NCBI GenBank assembly: GCA_965223585.1
Contig: CBDCWW010000023.1
Coordinates: forward strand, 372,001-436,000
DNA length: 64,000 nt
Direction: 5' to 3'
From: CBDCVN01 sp965223585
GTDB lineage: Bacteria; Deinococcota; Deinococci; Deinococcales; Trueperaceae
Shown here: positions 1-7,902 of the stretch, piece after piece
Position numbering within the stretch: position 1 is the first letter of the stretch
Layout: each line of letters opens with the position of its first letter
Notes under the pieces: model-generated
What the model saw: the letters and a program-made list of their open reading frames with translations, nothing else
Told to the model about the DNA's origin: nothing
Databases searched by the model: none
Position numbers and translations under genes: made by a program

Positions 1-2
1 CA

Positions 3-1658
3 GAAGAAGGAGAACTATTTGAGGTCAATGTATTGCCCTTAGAAAAGAGCTTTGCACTGGATTATACTGTTTTACAGGTTGAGGGTACACCCGGTCTTAG
101 CTACGGTTTCCTCGAGTTAGATTACCGTGAACCTAGAGCAGGGGAACCACTTTTTATGATTCACCACTCTTTAGGTGAACCTAAAATGATTACAAGACTT
201 AATTGCAGCATTATAAGTGGGACAAACGATAATTCAGAACTTGAAAATGTTGAGGTGCCAAGTGATTATGTGACTGAAAATTCTGATACTGATGTACGCC
301 ATCGTTGTGATTCTTTGGGTGGTTCTTCAGGCTCGCTAGTGTTTGCACAATTGGATGATCAAATTGTAGGTTTACATTTTGCAGGAACAGATAGCGATAT
401 ACCCGTTGAATCTCGTTTCAACTTATTTAAGAAGTTTTCGGTTGTAGTAGAGCAGAGTTCTTTTTTGAGCGCACTGGAGAAACCTACTCAAGATATTGTT
501 GATAATCCTAATCCCATAACAGTAAACCCTAATGAAGGTTTTTTAACAGTACTTAGTGAACCTAGTGGAGCTAATGTATATATCAATAATGATTATCTTG
601 GCATAACTCCAATTCGTGATTATTCACTTGCAGTAGGAGACTATAGCTTGAGATTGGCATTAGCAGGCTATGAAGAGCTAAATGGTAAGTTCAGTATAGT
701 GGCGCAAGAGTTGACTGAAGGTGAACTCGAGCTTATTCCACTAACCCCAGAACCTACAAGCGCTTCTTATCCTCAGGTCAAGCAATTAAGTGTTCTAAAT
801 GGTGATAATGCAGGATTTTTCTCTATAGCCTTTGGTCCGAGGGGGCGTCTTTTAGCAGCAGGTGATGTAAATAGTATAAGCCTATGGAATATTGAAGATG
901 GTGAACTAAGAAATAAACTGTCTGGACACAGAAATTATGTTTGGGGATTGGCTTTTAATCCGAAGGAACGTGCCCTTGCTTCTGCTAGTGATGATGGCAC
1001 TATAAAGCTATGGGGCTATACTGACAATAGTTTGCCAGTTACTTTGCAAGGGCATACTGGGGGTGTTCGTGCAGTTGCTTTTAGCCCTTCTAACAATAAC
1101 ATTCTTGCTTCTAGTAGTAGTGACGGCACAATTAAGATGTGGAATGTTAGCAGTGGTAAAACTCTAGCTACATTGCAAGGGCACACTAATAACGTTTGGG
1201 CAATTGCGTTTAGTCCTGATGGTAAACTTATTGCGTCAGGTGGTCTAGACGCTACAGTTAGATTGTGGGATGCTAAAAAGGCCCAGCTTCTAGAAACCTT
1301 TAGGGGACATGAGAATAGTATTTGGGCAGTAGCCTTTAGCCCTAATGGTCAGACTGTTGCATCAGGCAGTGTTGATAATACAGTTAAGCTATGGGATGTT
1401 CATAGTGGTCAGACTATAACTACTTTGTACGGACATACAGATATTGTTAATAGCGTGGAATTTAATCCTGCCGGGAATATTCTTGCCTCAGCAAGCTCTG
1501 ATGCAACTATAAAGCTATGGGATGTTTCAAGTGGCCAACTCATAGATACTTTGAGTGGGCATAGCCATTGGGTCTATGATGTGGCATTCAGTCCTAATGG
1601 TCGCTTGTTAGCAAGTGCCTCTGGCGATGGCACTATACGTTTATGGGGTGAAGACTAA
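3..1658 (+). CDS. Trypsin-like serine protease with PEGA and WD40 domains (5' end outside window)
   Basis: The reading frame is open from the first bases of the window, so the N-terminus is missing. The visible part begins in a trypsin-like protease domain: an LDYTVL segment matches the catalytic-Asp region and CDSLGGSSGS carries the catalytic serine; the histidine would lie upstream of the window. After about residue 165 comes a PEGA domain (GFLTVLSEPSGANVYIN, then a G-Y core), followed by seven WD40 repeats from about residue 250 to the end, enough for one complete propeller. The likely role is a secreted or surface protease whose propeller presents a protein-binding face; the partner is unknown. 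The stop lies 8 nt before the next gene, so the two are probably co-transcribed. The combination protease-PEGA-WD40 is unusual, but each domain is recognised with good confidence. Confidence 0.85.
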   Translation, partial: EEGELFEVNVLPLEKSFALDYTVLQVEGTPGLSYGFLELDYREPRAGEPLFMIHHSLGEPKMITRLNCSIISGTNDNSELENVEVPSDYVTENSDTDVRHRCDSLGGSSGSLVFAQLDDQIVGLHFAGTDSDIPVESRFNLFKKFSVVVEQSSFLSALEKPTQDIVDNPNPITVNPNEGFLTVLSEPSGANVYINNDYLGITPIRDYSLAVGDYSLRLALAGYEELNGKFSIVAQELTEGELELIPLTPEPTSASYPQVKQLSVLNGDNAGFFSIAFGPRGRLLAAGDVNSISLWNIEDGELRNKLSGHRNYVWGLAFNPKERALASASDDGTIKLWGYTDNSLPVTLQGHTGGVRAVAFSPSNNNILASSSSDGTIKMWNVSSGKTLATLQGHTNNVWAIAFSPDGKLIASGGLDATVRLWDAKKAQLLETFRGHENSIWAVAFSPNGQTVASGSVDNTVKLWDVHSGQTITTLYGHTDIVNSVEFNPAGNILASASSDATIKLWDVSSGQLIDTLSGHSHWVYDVAFSPNGRLLASASGDGTIRLWGED

Positions 1659-1666
1659 CTAATAGG

Positions 1667-2524
1667 ATGATTCGCCATGCCCTTGTACAGTTTAAGCCCT
1701 TAAAAGCAAAGCTCGAGCAAAACCTACTAAAACTTAAAAGTGTTTTAGAAAAGCTGAAAGGTGAGAGCATTGATGTACTCACCTTGCCTGAGACGGCTTT
1801 GTCTGGATACTTTTTACAGGCAGGGGTAAGGGAACAAGCTCTAGAGGCTACACATCTTTATGAACTTTTAAATGACATCTTAAAAGAGGCTGACTATGGC
1901 GCTCCAATAGACATTTGTTTGGGTTTTTATGAACGCAAGGGTAGAGACTTTTACAATAGTGCTCTTTATGCTGAGTTCAACACTAATTTTAGCGGTATTA
2001 AACACGTTCACCGCAAAGTGTTTTTACCTACTTATGGTGTTTTTGATGAAGAGCGTTATGTATCACAAGGACATGAGGTTAATGTTTTTACTACCCGTTT
2101 CGGAACTGCAGGCCTACTAATTTGTGAAGATGCATGGCATTCTTTAACAGCAGCTATTTTGGCACTAAAAGGTGCTGATATTCTTTACATTCCCACTGCT
2201 AGCCCTGCTCGAGAATTTGCTGGTAAAGTAACCGCTAATGCCCAACGTTGGCAAGCTACTGCTGAGGGTATAGCTGCTGAGCATGGTGTATATGTACTCA
2301 CTACTTCTTTAGTTGGTTCAGAAGGTGGTAAGGGTTTTACCGGCCACTCACATTTGGTTGATCCTTATGGTGAACTTATTGCTGTAGCACCACTTTTTGA
2401 AGAACATATTCTAGTTACAGAGATTCACCTAGAGAGTATACAAGTTGCCCGCTATGAAAGTCCACTATTAGCAGACTTGCGGGCAAATTTGCCTATGCTA
2501 ATAGAATCTTTTAGAATTAAGTAG
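1667..2524 (+). CDS. Carbon-nitrogen hydrolase (nitrilase superfamily amidase)
   Basis: This 285-residue protein has the Glu-Lys-Cys triad of the nitrilase superfamily: E42 in LTLPETALSG, K117 in HRKVFLPTYG and C153 in LLICEDAWHS. Length and motif spacing fit a stand-alone amidase, closest by eye to the glutaminase-like branch related to NAD synthetase amidase domains. It would hydrolyse a carbon-nitrogen bond of an amide in the cytoplasm; the substrate cannot be read from the sequence. It starts with ATG 8 nt after the protease-WD40 stop, with only a weak AATAGG upstream, which suggests translational coupling. There is no signal peptide. Its stop faces the convergent DUF3365 gene 17 nt away. 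Confidence 0.88.
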   Translation: MIRHALVQFKPLKAKLEQNLLKLKSVLEKLKGESIDVLTLPETALSGYFLQAGVREQALEATHLYELLNDILKEADYGAPIDICLGFYERKGRDFYNSALYAEFNTNFSGIKHVHRKVFLPTYGVFDEERYVSQGHEVNVFTTRFGTAGLLICEDAWHSLTAAILALKGADILYIPTASPAREFAGKVTANAQRWQATAEGIAAEHGVYVLTTSLVGSEGGKGFTGHSHLVDPYGELIAVAPLFEEHILVTEIHLESIQVARYESPLLADLRANLPMLIESFRIK

Positions 2525-2541
2525 TGTCATAAGCCCTTTAC

Positions 2542-3282
2542 TTATTGAAGGCTTCTGTTTCTTTGCATTACTCCGAAAAGCAGCCCTACAACAGATAAAC
2601 CAATAAGTATAACTGCCCAGCTCATAGTTTGAAGGTCTCGAAGGTCCTTAGCTGCAGTTTCAAAGTCTTCATCTCCTAAATAGGTGTCGACCTCAAGGAT
2701 ACCACGAGTGTCACCCGGTTGCCAATCGGCTTTAGGTGTTTGTGGGTGAGTATTGTGACAGTCTACACAGGCTTTTTGCATTACATCAGCTACAGCATAG
2801 CGCAGTCTTTCACGATCATTTACATCGCTAATAGGTTCAATTTCAAAGTAAGGCTCTGCCGGATTTTTCTGCAATGCCTCCCAAGCCCTTTTAGAAAAGT
2901 CGGTTTTTAGGCCACCAGACGCCTCACGCCAAGGAAAGGGGAAAGGGCTATAAAGTCGAACACTAACTCCTTTATCGTTATTTTTAGCTATTTCTTCCCC
3001 CAGCAAAATTGTAAGGGTTGCTGGTAAAGGTATAGTATCATCTAGATTCGTATGAAAGTGACTGACATTCATGCCACTTTTCTTTGCCTTACTAACTATC
3101 TCGTTAGTATAAATGCTTCTAACCTTTTTTATTGTTTCTATATAACCTTGAACCTTATGAGTGGCAGCTATCTCAAAGTTAGCTTTTGTATTCTTATTGG
3201 CAAGCCATAAAATAACTCCTAGAGATACAACTACTGCAATCATTAATATTAACAAAAAATATTCAACTTTTGATTTAGACAT
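2542..3282 (-). CDS. DUF3365 (Tll0287-like) haem-motif membrane sensor
   Basis: The 246-residue protein has one membrane helix at about residues 8-28, a periplasmic Tll0287-like (DUF3365) domain and a second helix at about 218-240. The domain ends in ACVDCH, a c-type haem attachment motif with C172, C175 and H176, preceded by the conserved RLRYAVADVM segment. In this family the domain is usually the sensor of a kinase, cyclase or chemoreceptor. Here the protein stops about eight residues after the second helix, so no output domain is attached. It may be a redox or small-ligand sensor acting through a partner, or a membrane-bound haem protein. A GGAG lies upstream of the ATG. Confidence 0.85.
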   Translation of the reverse strand: MSKSKVEYFLLILMIAVVVSLGVILWLANKNTKANFEIAATHKVQGYIETIKKVRSIYTNEIVSKAKKSGMNVSHFHTNLDDTIPLPATLTILLGEEIAKNNDKGVSVRLYSPFPFPWREASGGLKTDFSKRAWEALQKNPAEPYFEIEPISDVNDRERLRYAVADVMQKACVDCHNTHPQTPKADWQPGDTRGILEVDTYLGDEDFETAAKDLRDLQTMSWAVILIGLSVVGLLFGVMQRNRSLQ

Positions 3283-3712
3283 GCTTTTGCTCCATCTATA
3301 AACCTGCTAAGGATTTAGTTTAATTTAATATTTTAAAATTTCCTTGAAGACTTTTAATATCTATCTATCAAAACTTTTAATAAATTATTCCTTTCATGAC
3401 CCTACTAATCCAAAATTTCCAAACCTCATGCTATTATGGAATCAATTTATTTGTGTGTAAAAATTTAGCACAGTCAATTTAGGAAGCTTATTTTGGAATG
3501 GACTTGTGTACATTTAAAGTTTTACAAGAGTTTACTCAAAAACTCTTGAAGTGTATGATTTTATAAACAGCTTTTTAGGATGGTGCAAAATTTAAGCTTG
3601 GTAAATCGAACATTTTGTACATTGCTTTATTACCTAGATAATCATAAGTAATTTTTCTGACTTCGACTTTTCTATAAATGTCCGAATAAGTTCTTGCCAG
3701 CAAATCGTAAGA
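3283..3712. other. Gene-free stretch
   Basis: This is the 430-nt part of the 645-nt gap left of the repeat. It is very AT-rich. I see no supportable gene, only stop-dense sequence and an overlapping minus-strand ORF (3575-3760) that begins inside the repeat. Confidence 0.5.
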
Positions 3713-3877
3713 TGTCATTCTGAGCCCTTCCGAGGGTAAATTACGCAAAGAATCTCCCATGTGTTAATGCCGTGAGATACATTCGTCGTTTATCTTGTAA
3801 GGACCAAGCTCCTCAGTATGACATATGCGTTACAGAAATGTATTTCTGTTTTGGGAAAAGATTTTTCTGGCACACTA
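3713..3877. repeat. MITE-like dispersed repeat, copy 1
   Basis: The ends TGTCATTCTGAG at 3713 and CTCAGTATGACA ending at 3823 are inverted repeats (11 of 12). The right half (TTCGTCGTTTATC, TGTAAGGACCAAGCTCCTCAG) recurs near 52,733-52,774. Beyond the core both copies continue to a TTTTCTGG...ACTATA edge (3877 here). A short hairpin, ACAGAAA-TGTA-TTTCTGT, lies inside at about 3834. The TATAGTG-type outer end resembles a mobile-element terminus with a TA target, which is inference. A left outer end was not found for this copy. Confidence 0.65.
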
Positions 3878-3927
3878 TATTGCGAACACAAGCTTTTTAT
3901 AGAATGATTTAGCTATGACGCTAAACC

Positions 3928-4377
3928 CTACTGATAAATATTTAGAGAGTAAGCTTTACCTAGATCCTCAAACCCAAATTCTTCTAGCACTTCTTTAGGA
4001 ACAGCGTTTTCAGAAGGTAGGATTCTTAAGCTCGAGCACCCCATAGCTTGACAAGCTCCTAGGGCTTGCTCTAAAAGTGCTTGGGGTATGCTGCTTTCTT
4101 GCCAACCCCTTTTTAATATGAGGTGGTCAATTATGCCTGTTGGTGCATCATCAAAAAGTCCCCAATAAGTCCACAAAGATATAAATCCTAAAAAATCTTT
4201 GTTTTGTTCAGCTACTAGCATAGTAGTACCGGGAGTAGAAAGTAAGCGTAACAAGCTAGTGTTAAGCACACTTTTTAGTTCTAGTGTAAGCGAAGTTTTA
4301 TCTAACAGTTCAGCTAGGAGTTCAGCCAAGGCACTGTGGTCAGCAGGCCTTGCGACACGAATTGAAAAAGCTGTCAT
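3928..4377 (-). CDS. GNAT-family N-acetyltransferase
   Basis: About 149 residues with a GNAT layout: an N-terminal IRVARPADHSALAELL helix, central strands with TMLVAEQNKDFLGFISLW, a IIDHLILKRGW segment where acetyl-CoA binding is expected, and a C-terminal EEFGFEDLGKAYSLNIY strand. The glycine-rich acetyl-CoA loop is degenerate (RGWQESSIPQALLEQAL), so activity is not certain. The frame extends 13 codons further upstream to 4416, but the ATG at 4377 has AAGGAC seven nt before it and matches the usual family N-terminus, so I chose it. The substrate is unknown. Confidence 0.8.
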   Translation of the reverse strand: MTAFSIRVARPADHSALAELLAELLDKTSLTLELKSVLNTSLLRLLSTPGTTMLVAEQNKDFLGFISLWTYWGLFDDAPTGIIDHLILKRGWQESSIPQALLEQALGACQAMGCSSLRILPSENAVPKEVLEEFGFEDLGKAYSLNIYQ

Positions 4378-4506
4378 ATTTAAGTCCTTAGGTTTTGCTG
4401 TGAGGGATAGTATCAAGCTTTGGCATGTTTAGGACAGTGAACTCCTTAGTGTGGAACGGATGTTTATACTCCACTATAATTTCTAAGGAAAAGTTATAGC
4501 TAGCAT

Positions 4507-7452
4507 TTACACCATTAGAAAACTAAGTCCCAGTAATTTATTCAACTTCCTATACTCTGACTCAGGAAACTCTATTTTATCAATTTTCTGCAAAGCATTC
4601 TTTACTTGATTTTCATAACTAGAATCACCAAATTCTAAAATAGCTGTAGACAATCTAACCAAGGCTAAAGGAAAGTCTATCACCTCTAAACAAGAAATAG
4701 CTTTTTTAAGATTACTTTCTAGTTGTTCTTTATTCCCTAGTTGATGGTCAAGCATAATAACTCTTGCTAAAGCTAAAGCTTGTATCCTGTTACTAGAGCT
4801 ATTAGCAACCAACTCCTGATAATACTCTAAGGCTTCCTGATAGCGCCCTAGTTTTCTAAAAGCAGCTGCCAGATTGAGCTGTAAATTATCGCTATTAGGA
4901 TAATCCTGTTTCACAATGTCCTTGACTAATTCTATACCTTCCTCAGCACTATCTAAAACTATGTAGTTGTAAAGCAGGTTTAGGGCAGCATCAACTTGTT
5001 GCAAGGGGGCTCTTAACATTTTAGCTTCTTGTAAGTTTTGTAAGTGCAAGCCTTGAACCTCTTTGTGCTTGCCAAGGGCGTCGTAAAGGGTAGCATAAGT
5101 GATTTTTAAGGTTAGATGATCAGCGGGGTGTAAGTCTTTAGCTATGTTGGCTAGTTCGACCTCGAGCAAATCTATACCCTCCTGATATTTACCTTGGGAG
5201 TGCAAAAGTGCTATTTCTATTATGACAAGGTGAAGTTTTAAGGTGTAGTCATCAGCTGGAGCTAGTCCCTTAGCCTGCCTCAAGGTTTTTTTAGCTAACT
5301 GAAGTTTGCCATCGGCATGAAGGTGCTCAGTTTTTATGCCTAGAGCAGTTGCTAAAGCCCAAGGATCTTTAAAATTGGGCAAAAGTTCTTCCATAAGCTG
5401 TTTTGCTTTGTCAACTTGCTGTGTAGATTGGAAGAAGTTTAGTAATAAGGCTTCACACCGCTGACGCCATAATCCTTGAGGTATCCTTATTAATTTAGCT
5501 TCTAATAGCGAAATTCCTTCAAAATAAAGGCCTAAATCTCTTAGTTTAGCTGCTGCTTTAAAATAAGCTTGAGCTGCTTTTTCTATTTCTCCAGCTAAGA
5601 ACCAATGCTCTGCTATTAAAGCTAATTCAACTTTCATTGACTGGGCTTGATTAGTAAGATGTTCTGCTACTTGTTTGTGAAGAAAACTACGCCGAGTTAG
5701 ACTTAAACCCTCATATATACTCTGACGCAATAAATCATGTGTAAAACCAGCTTGGTTTAACATGCCTACAAGCTCTAATTCATCAAAGGCAGTAAGTACT
5801 GCCCTAGTTGAGAGGCCTGTAAGTTGGCTGATATCTTGTGGCTTAAATTTCTCTTGTAGAACAGCAAGAACTGTCAATACTCTTTGAGTCTGTTCAGAAA
5901 GTAGGTTTACTCGTCTACTAACTATATCTTTTACAACAGGGGACAAAGCTAGATTGAGGTTTTGTTGCCAAAACTCAACCGTACTTTCCCATTTATTATT
6001 CTTTATTTGTAGAGTATCGGTCTCAAAAAGAGTTTTTAAGGTTTCCATTATAAAGAAAGGGTTGCCTCCCGTATATTTATATAGCCAATGCCCAAAACCT
6101 TGAGGTAACTCACTAACTATGTTAGTAAGCAAGAGTGCGACATCATCAAGTTTCAAAGGTTCTAGTAATACAGAATCAGCAAGCTTGCTTGAGTGCAAAC
6201 TAGCCAAAGTAGATTTTAAAGGTTTAGTTACTTCAGTTGATCGATAGGTGATTAGTAAGTGTAGACCTCTCTTTTGGGCTAGGTAAACTATTAGCTCGAG
6301 CATTGCACTATCTGCCCATTGCAAATCATCTATCTTAATTACAAAGTTACTGTGTTTTGAAATGCCAATTAAGTAGCGTGCCCAAGCCTCTAATATTCTA
6401 GCTTTAGTGAATTCATCTGCTGGTGGTAGTAAGCTTTCTGGGTTAATGTCAGGGACAAAACGAGCTAATTCATCAAGATAGCTACCTAGTTTTGGTATGG
6501 TGTTAAGGTGTTCATTTAGGTGATTTATTAAAGGATAGTAAGGAACAGCTTTAAGACCTTCAGGACACTGTAAGTATACAGCTTGTGGGTCAATCTCATG
6601 CAGAAGTCGAGATTTGCCCACACCGGGTTCCCCAGCAATAAGCACCACCTTTGCTGTAGTTTGTTTAATGTGTTTAATTATTCCCTTGCGACCAACATAT
6701 GGTGGATGAAGTAATTTTGGAGGTGATTTAGACGTTTTGGAATGAGAGTTGCTAACAAGGGGTTTTGTACTAGTAATGATTGCAACAAGCTCTTTGGTTT
6801 CTTCTAAGGGTTCTAAATCTAGTTCTTTCTTGAGGCTTTGAGTGAATTGTTTATAAGCTTTTAGAGCCTCTTCTCGTTTCCCTATTTGATAACTTAAGCG
6901 CATAAACTGCTGTGTTATATCTTCTGCTAAAGGGTCATATTCCAATACTTGCTTAAGTAAATTTTGTGCTGTTTTGGTTTGCTTTTGATCTTCTAAGGTT
7001 TTAGCGTATTTTAAAGCTGCCTCACGCCAAGAGTTATGAAGGTTGGTGCGTTCTAGCTCGAGCCAATTCTCAAACCTAGGGGCATTGCGTAAGTAAAAAC
7101 CCTCTAGCAATTGCCCAGTATAGAGACTTGTAGCTTCATCCCAGTTGTGATTTTCAATGGTTTTGTAAAACTTTTGTATATCTGTTAGAGGTGAAAAACA
7201 GAGCTGATCACCTTCAGTTTTGATAAGATTGCCGCAGGGAAGCTTCTTGGCCCTTTGCAACACTTGGCGAAATTTAGTGCTTGCTGTTGTGGTGGAGGTT
7301 ATAAGATTAAGTAGGGAGATTAGGTTAGCTCGAGCCACCCAAGTGCCACGGTAGGCCAAGTAACAAAGCAAAGCAGCATGCTTGCTGCTGGAAAGTGGTT
7401 TCTCTACGCCTTGATTGTAAATTCTAGGTGGCCCTAGGAGTTTAAGAAGCAT
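4507..7452 (-). CDS. BTAD/SARP-like transcriptional regulator with AAA ATPase and TPR-like repeats
   Basis: A protein of about 980 residues in the large SARP/BTAD-type regulator layout. Residues 1-90 (MLLKLLGPPRIYNQG...) correspond to the compact DNA-binding domain of this class. Residues 95-235 form the bacterial transcriptional activation (BTAD) helical repeats (EEALKAYKQFTQSLKKELDLEP). A P-loop GEPGVGKSR follows near residue 275, with Walker B FVIKIDDLQWAD about 95 residues later. The rest is helical repeats. Such proteins act as cytoplasmic ATP-dependent activators. A TTG lies 15 nt further upstream, but the ATG at 7452 starts exactly at the conserved LLKLLGPP, so I prefer it. The secreted-peptide gene is upstream on the same strand. 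It is the best local candidate to bind the GTTACGC direct repeats described below. Confidence 0.85.
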   Translation of the reverse strand: MLLKLLGPPRIYNQGVEKPLSSSKHAALLCYLAYRGTWVARANLISLLNLITSTTTASTKFRQVLQRAKKLPCGNLIKTEGDQLCFSPLTDIQKFYKTIENHNWDEATSLYTGQLLEGFYLRNAPRFENWLELERTNLHNSWREAALKYAKTLEDQKQTKTAQNLLKQVLEYDPLAEDITQQFMRLSYQIGKREEALKAYKQFTQSLKKELDLEPLEETKELVAIITSTKPLVSNSHSKTSKSPPKLLHPPYVGRKGIIKHIKQTTAKVVLIAGEPGVGKSRLLHEIDPQAVYLQCPEGLKAVPYYPLINHLNEHLNTIPKLGSYLDELARFVPDINPESLLPPADEFTKARILEAWARYLIGISKHSNFVIKIDDLQWADSAMLELIVYLAQKRGLHLLITYRSTEVTKPLKSTLASLHSSKLADSVLLEPLKLDDVALLLTNIVSELPQGFGHWLYKYTGGNPFFIMETLKTLFETDTLQIKNNKWESTVEFWQQNLNLALSPVVKDIVSRRVNLLSEQTQRVLTVLAVLQEKFKPQDISQLTGLSTRAVLTAFDELELVGMLNQAGFTHDLLRQSIYEGLSLTRRSFLHKQVAEHLTNQAQSMKVELALIAEHWFLAGEIEKAAQAYFKAAAKLRDLGLYFEGISLLEAKLIRIPQGLWRQRCEALLLNFFQSTQQVDKAKQLMEELLPNFKDPWALATALGIKTEHLHADGKLQLAKKTLRQAKGLAPADDYTLKLHLVIIEIALLHSQGKYQEGIDLLEVELANIAKDLHPADHLTLKITYATLYDALGKHKEVQGLHLQNLQEAKMLRAPLQQVDAALNLLYNYIVLDSAEEGIELVKDIVKQDYPNSDNLQLNLAAAFRKLGRYQEALEYYQELVANSSSNRIQALALARVIMLDHQLGNKEQLESNLKKAISCLEVIDFPLALVRLSTAILEFGDSSYENQVKNALQKIDKIEFPESEYRKLNKLLGLSFLMV

Positions 7453-7506
7453 AGTTAAGTTTAGCAAGTTAGGCCGTTATGGCTAACCAGAAATTTTTTC
7501 CAGTAG

Positions 7507-7539
7507 AAACCTTGAAGATTTTCAAAATCTTCAAGGTTT
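7507..7539. repeat. Near-perfect 33-bp palindrome
   Basis: AAACCTTGAAGATTTT and AAAATCTTCAAGGTTT form 16-bp perfect arms around one base. It lies between the peptide gene and the BTAD gene, both on the minus strand, so it could be a processing or termination hairpin. There is no immediate T-run on either strand. Confidence 0.7.
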
Positions 7540-7613
7540 GGTACATCCTTCATTCCCTTCACTCCACTTTAGAGCAGGCAAGGGTAATCGCAAGGTTTTT
7601 CTGTTATACTATA

Positions 7614-7766
7614 CTAATCTGGGTCAACATTACTAGGTGAACTGGGATCTATACAGCCATCAGGGGCACAAGGATTAACATTTTCCTTTGAATCATCACT
7701 TGCCATTGCTATAGCAGTGAACAGTAAAGTGCAAGCAAAGAAAATACTAAGCAACCAGTTTTTCAT
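7614..7766 (-). CDS. Small secreted peptide (50 residues) with two cysteines
   Basis: The ORF begins with ATG at 7766, with AAGGAG seven nt upstream. It encodes MKNWLLSIFF..., a signal peptide ending about AIAMA, then a mature part of about 28 residues, DDSKENVNPCAPDGCIDPSS and a short tail, with a CAPDGC motif and many Pro and Asp residues. I do not recognise the family. It lies immediately upstream of the BTAD regulator on the same strand, and the 33-bp palindrome sits between them. The strong ribosome site and textbook signal peptide make it a real gene in my view; a role as a peptide signal to the neighbouring regulator is only a possibility. Confidence 0.65.
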   Translation of the reverse strand: MKNWLLSIFFACTLLFTAIAMASDDSKENVNPCAPDGCIDPSSPSNVDPD

Positions 7767-7860
7767 AAAAATCTCCTTAGAATCTCATTGTTGAAAAATT
7801 TACAAGGTTTGTTAGTTAAATAGATAACGGAAAAACTTAAAACTTCTTTATTATAGCCAT

Positions 7861-7892
7861 GTTACGCTGACGTTACGCCTAACCCCTAAGAT
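7861..7892 (+). promoter_or_regulatory. Putative SARP-type operator/promoter, site 1
   Basis: GTTACGC at 7861-7867 and 7872-7878 form a direct repeat with 11-bp pitch. Exactly 8 bp later comes TAAGAT (7887-7892), a TANNNT-type -10. The ATG of the peroxidase-like gene is 10 nt further on and lacks a good ribosome site, so the transcript is probably leaderless or nearly so. The layout is shared with the sites at 10576 and 37158. Confidence 0.6.
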
Positions 7893-7902
7893 AGTTACTA
7901 TT

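Noticed and set aside
3575..3760. 61-codon minus-strand frame
   Set aside because: It starts inside the dispersed repeat, and its product shows no family pattern.
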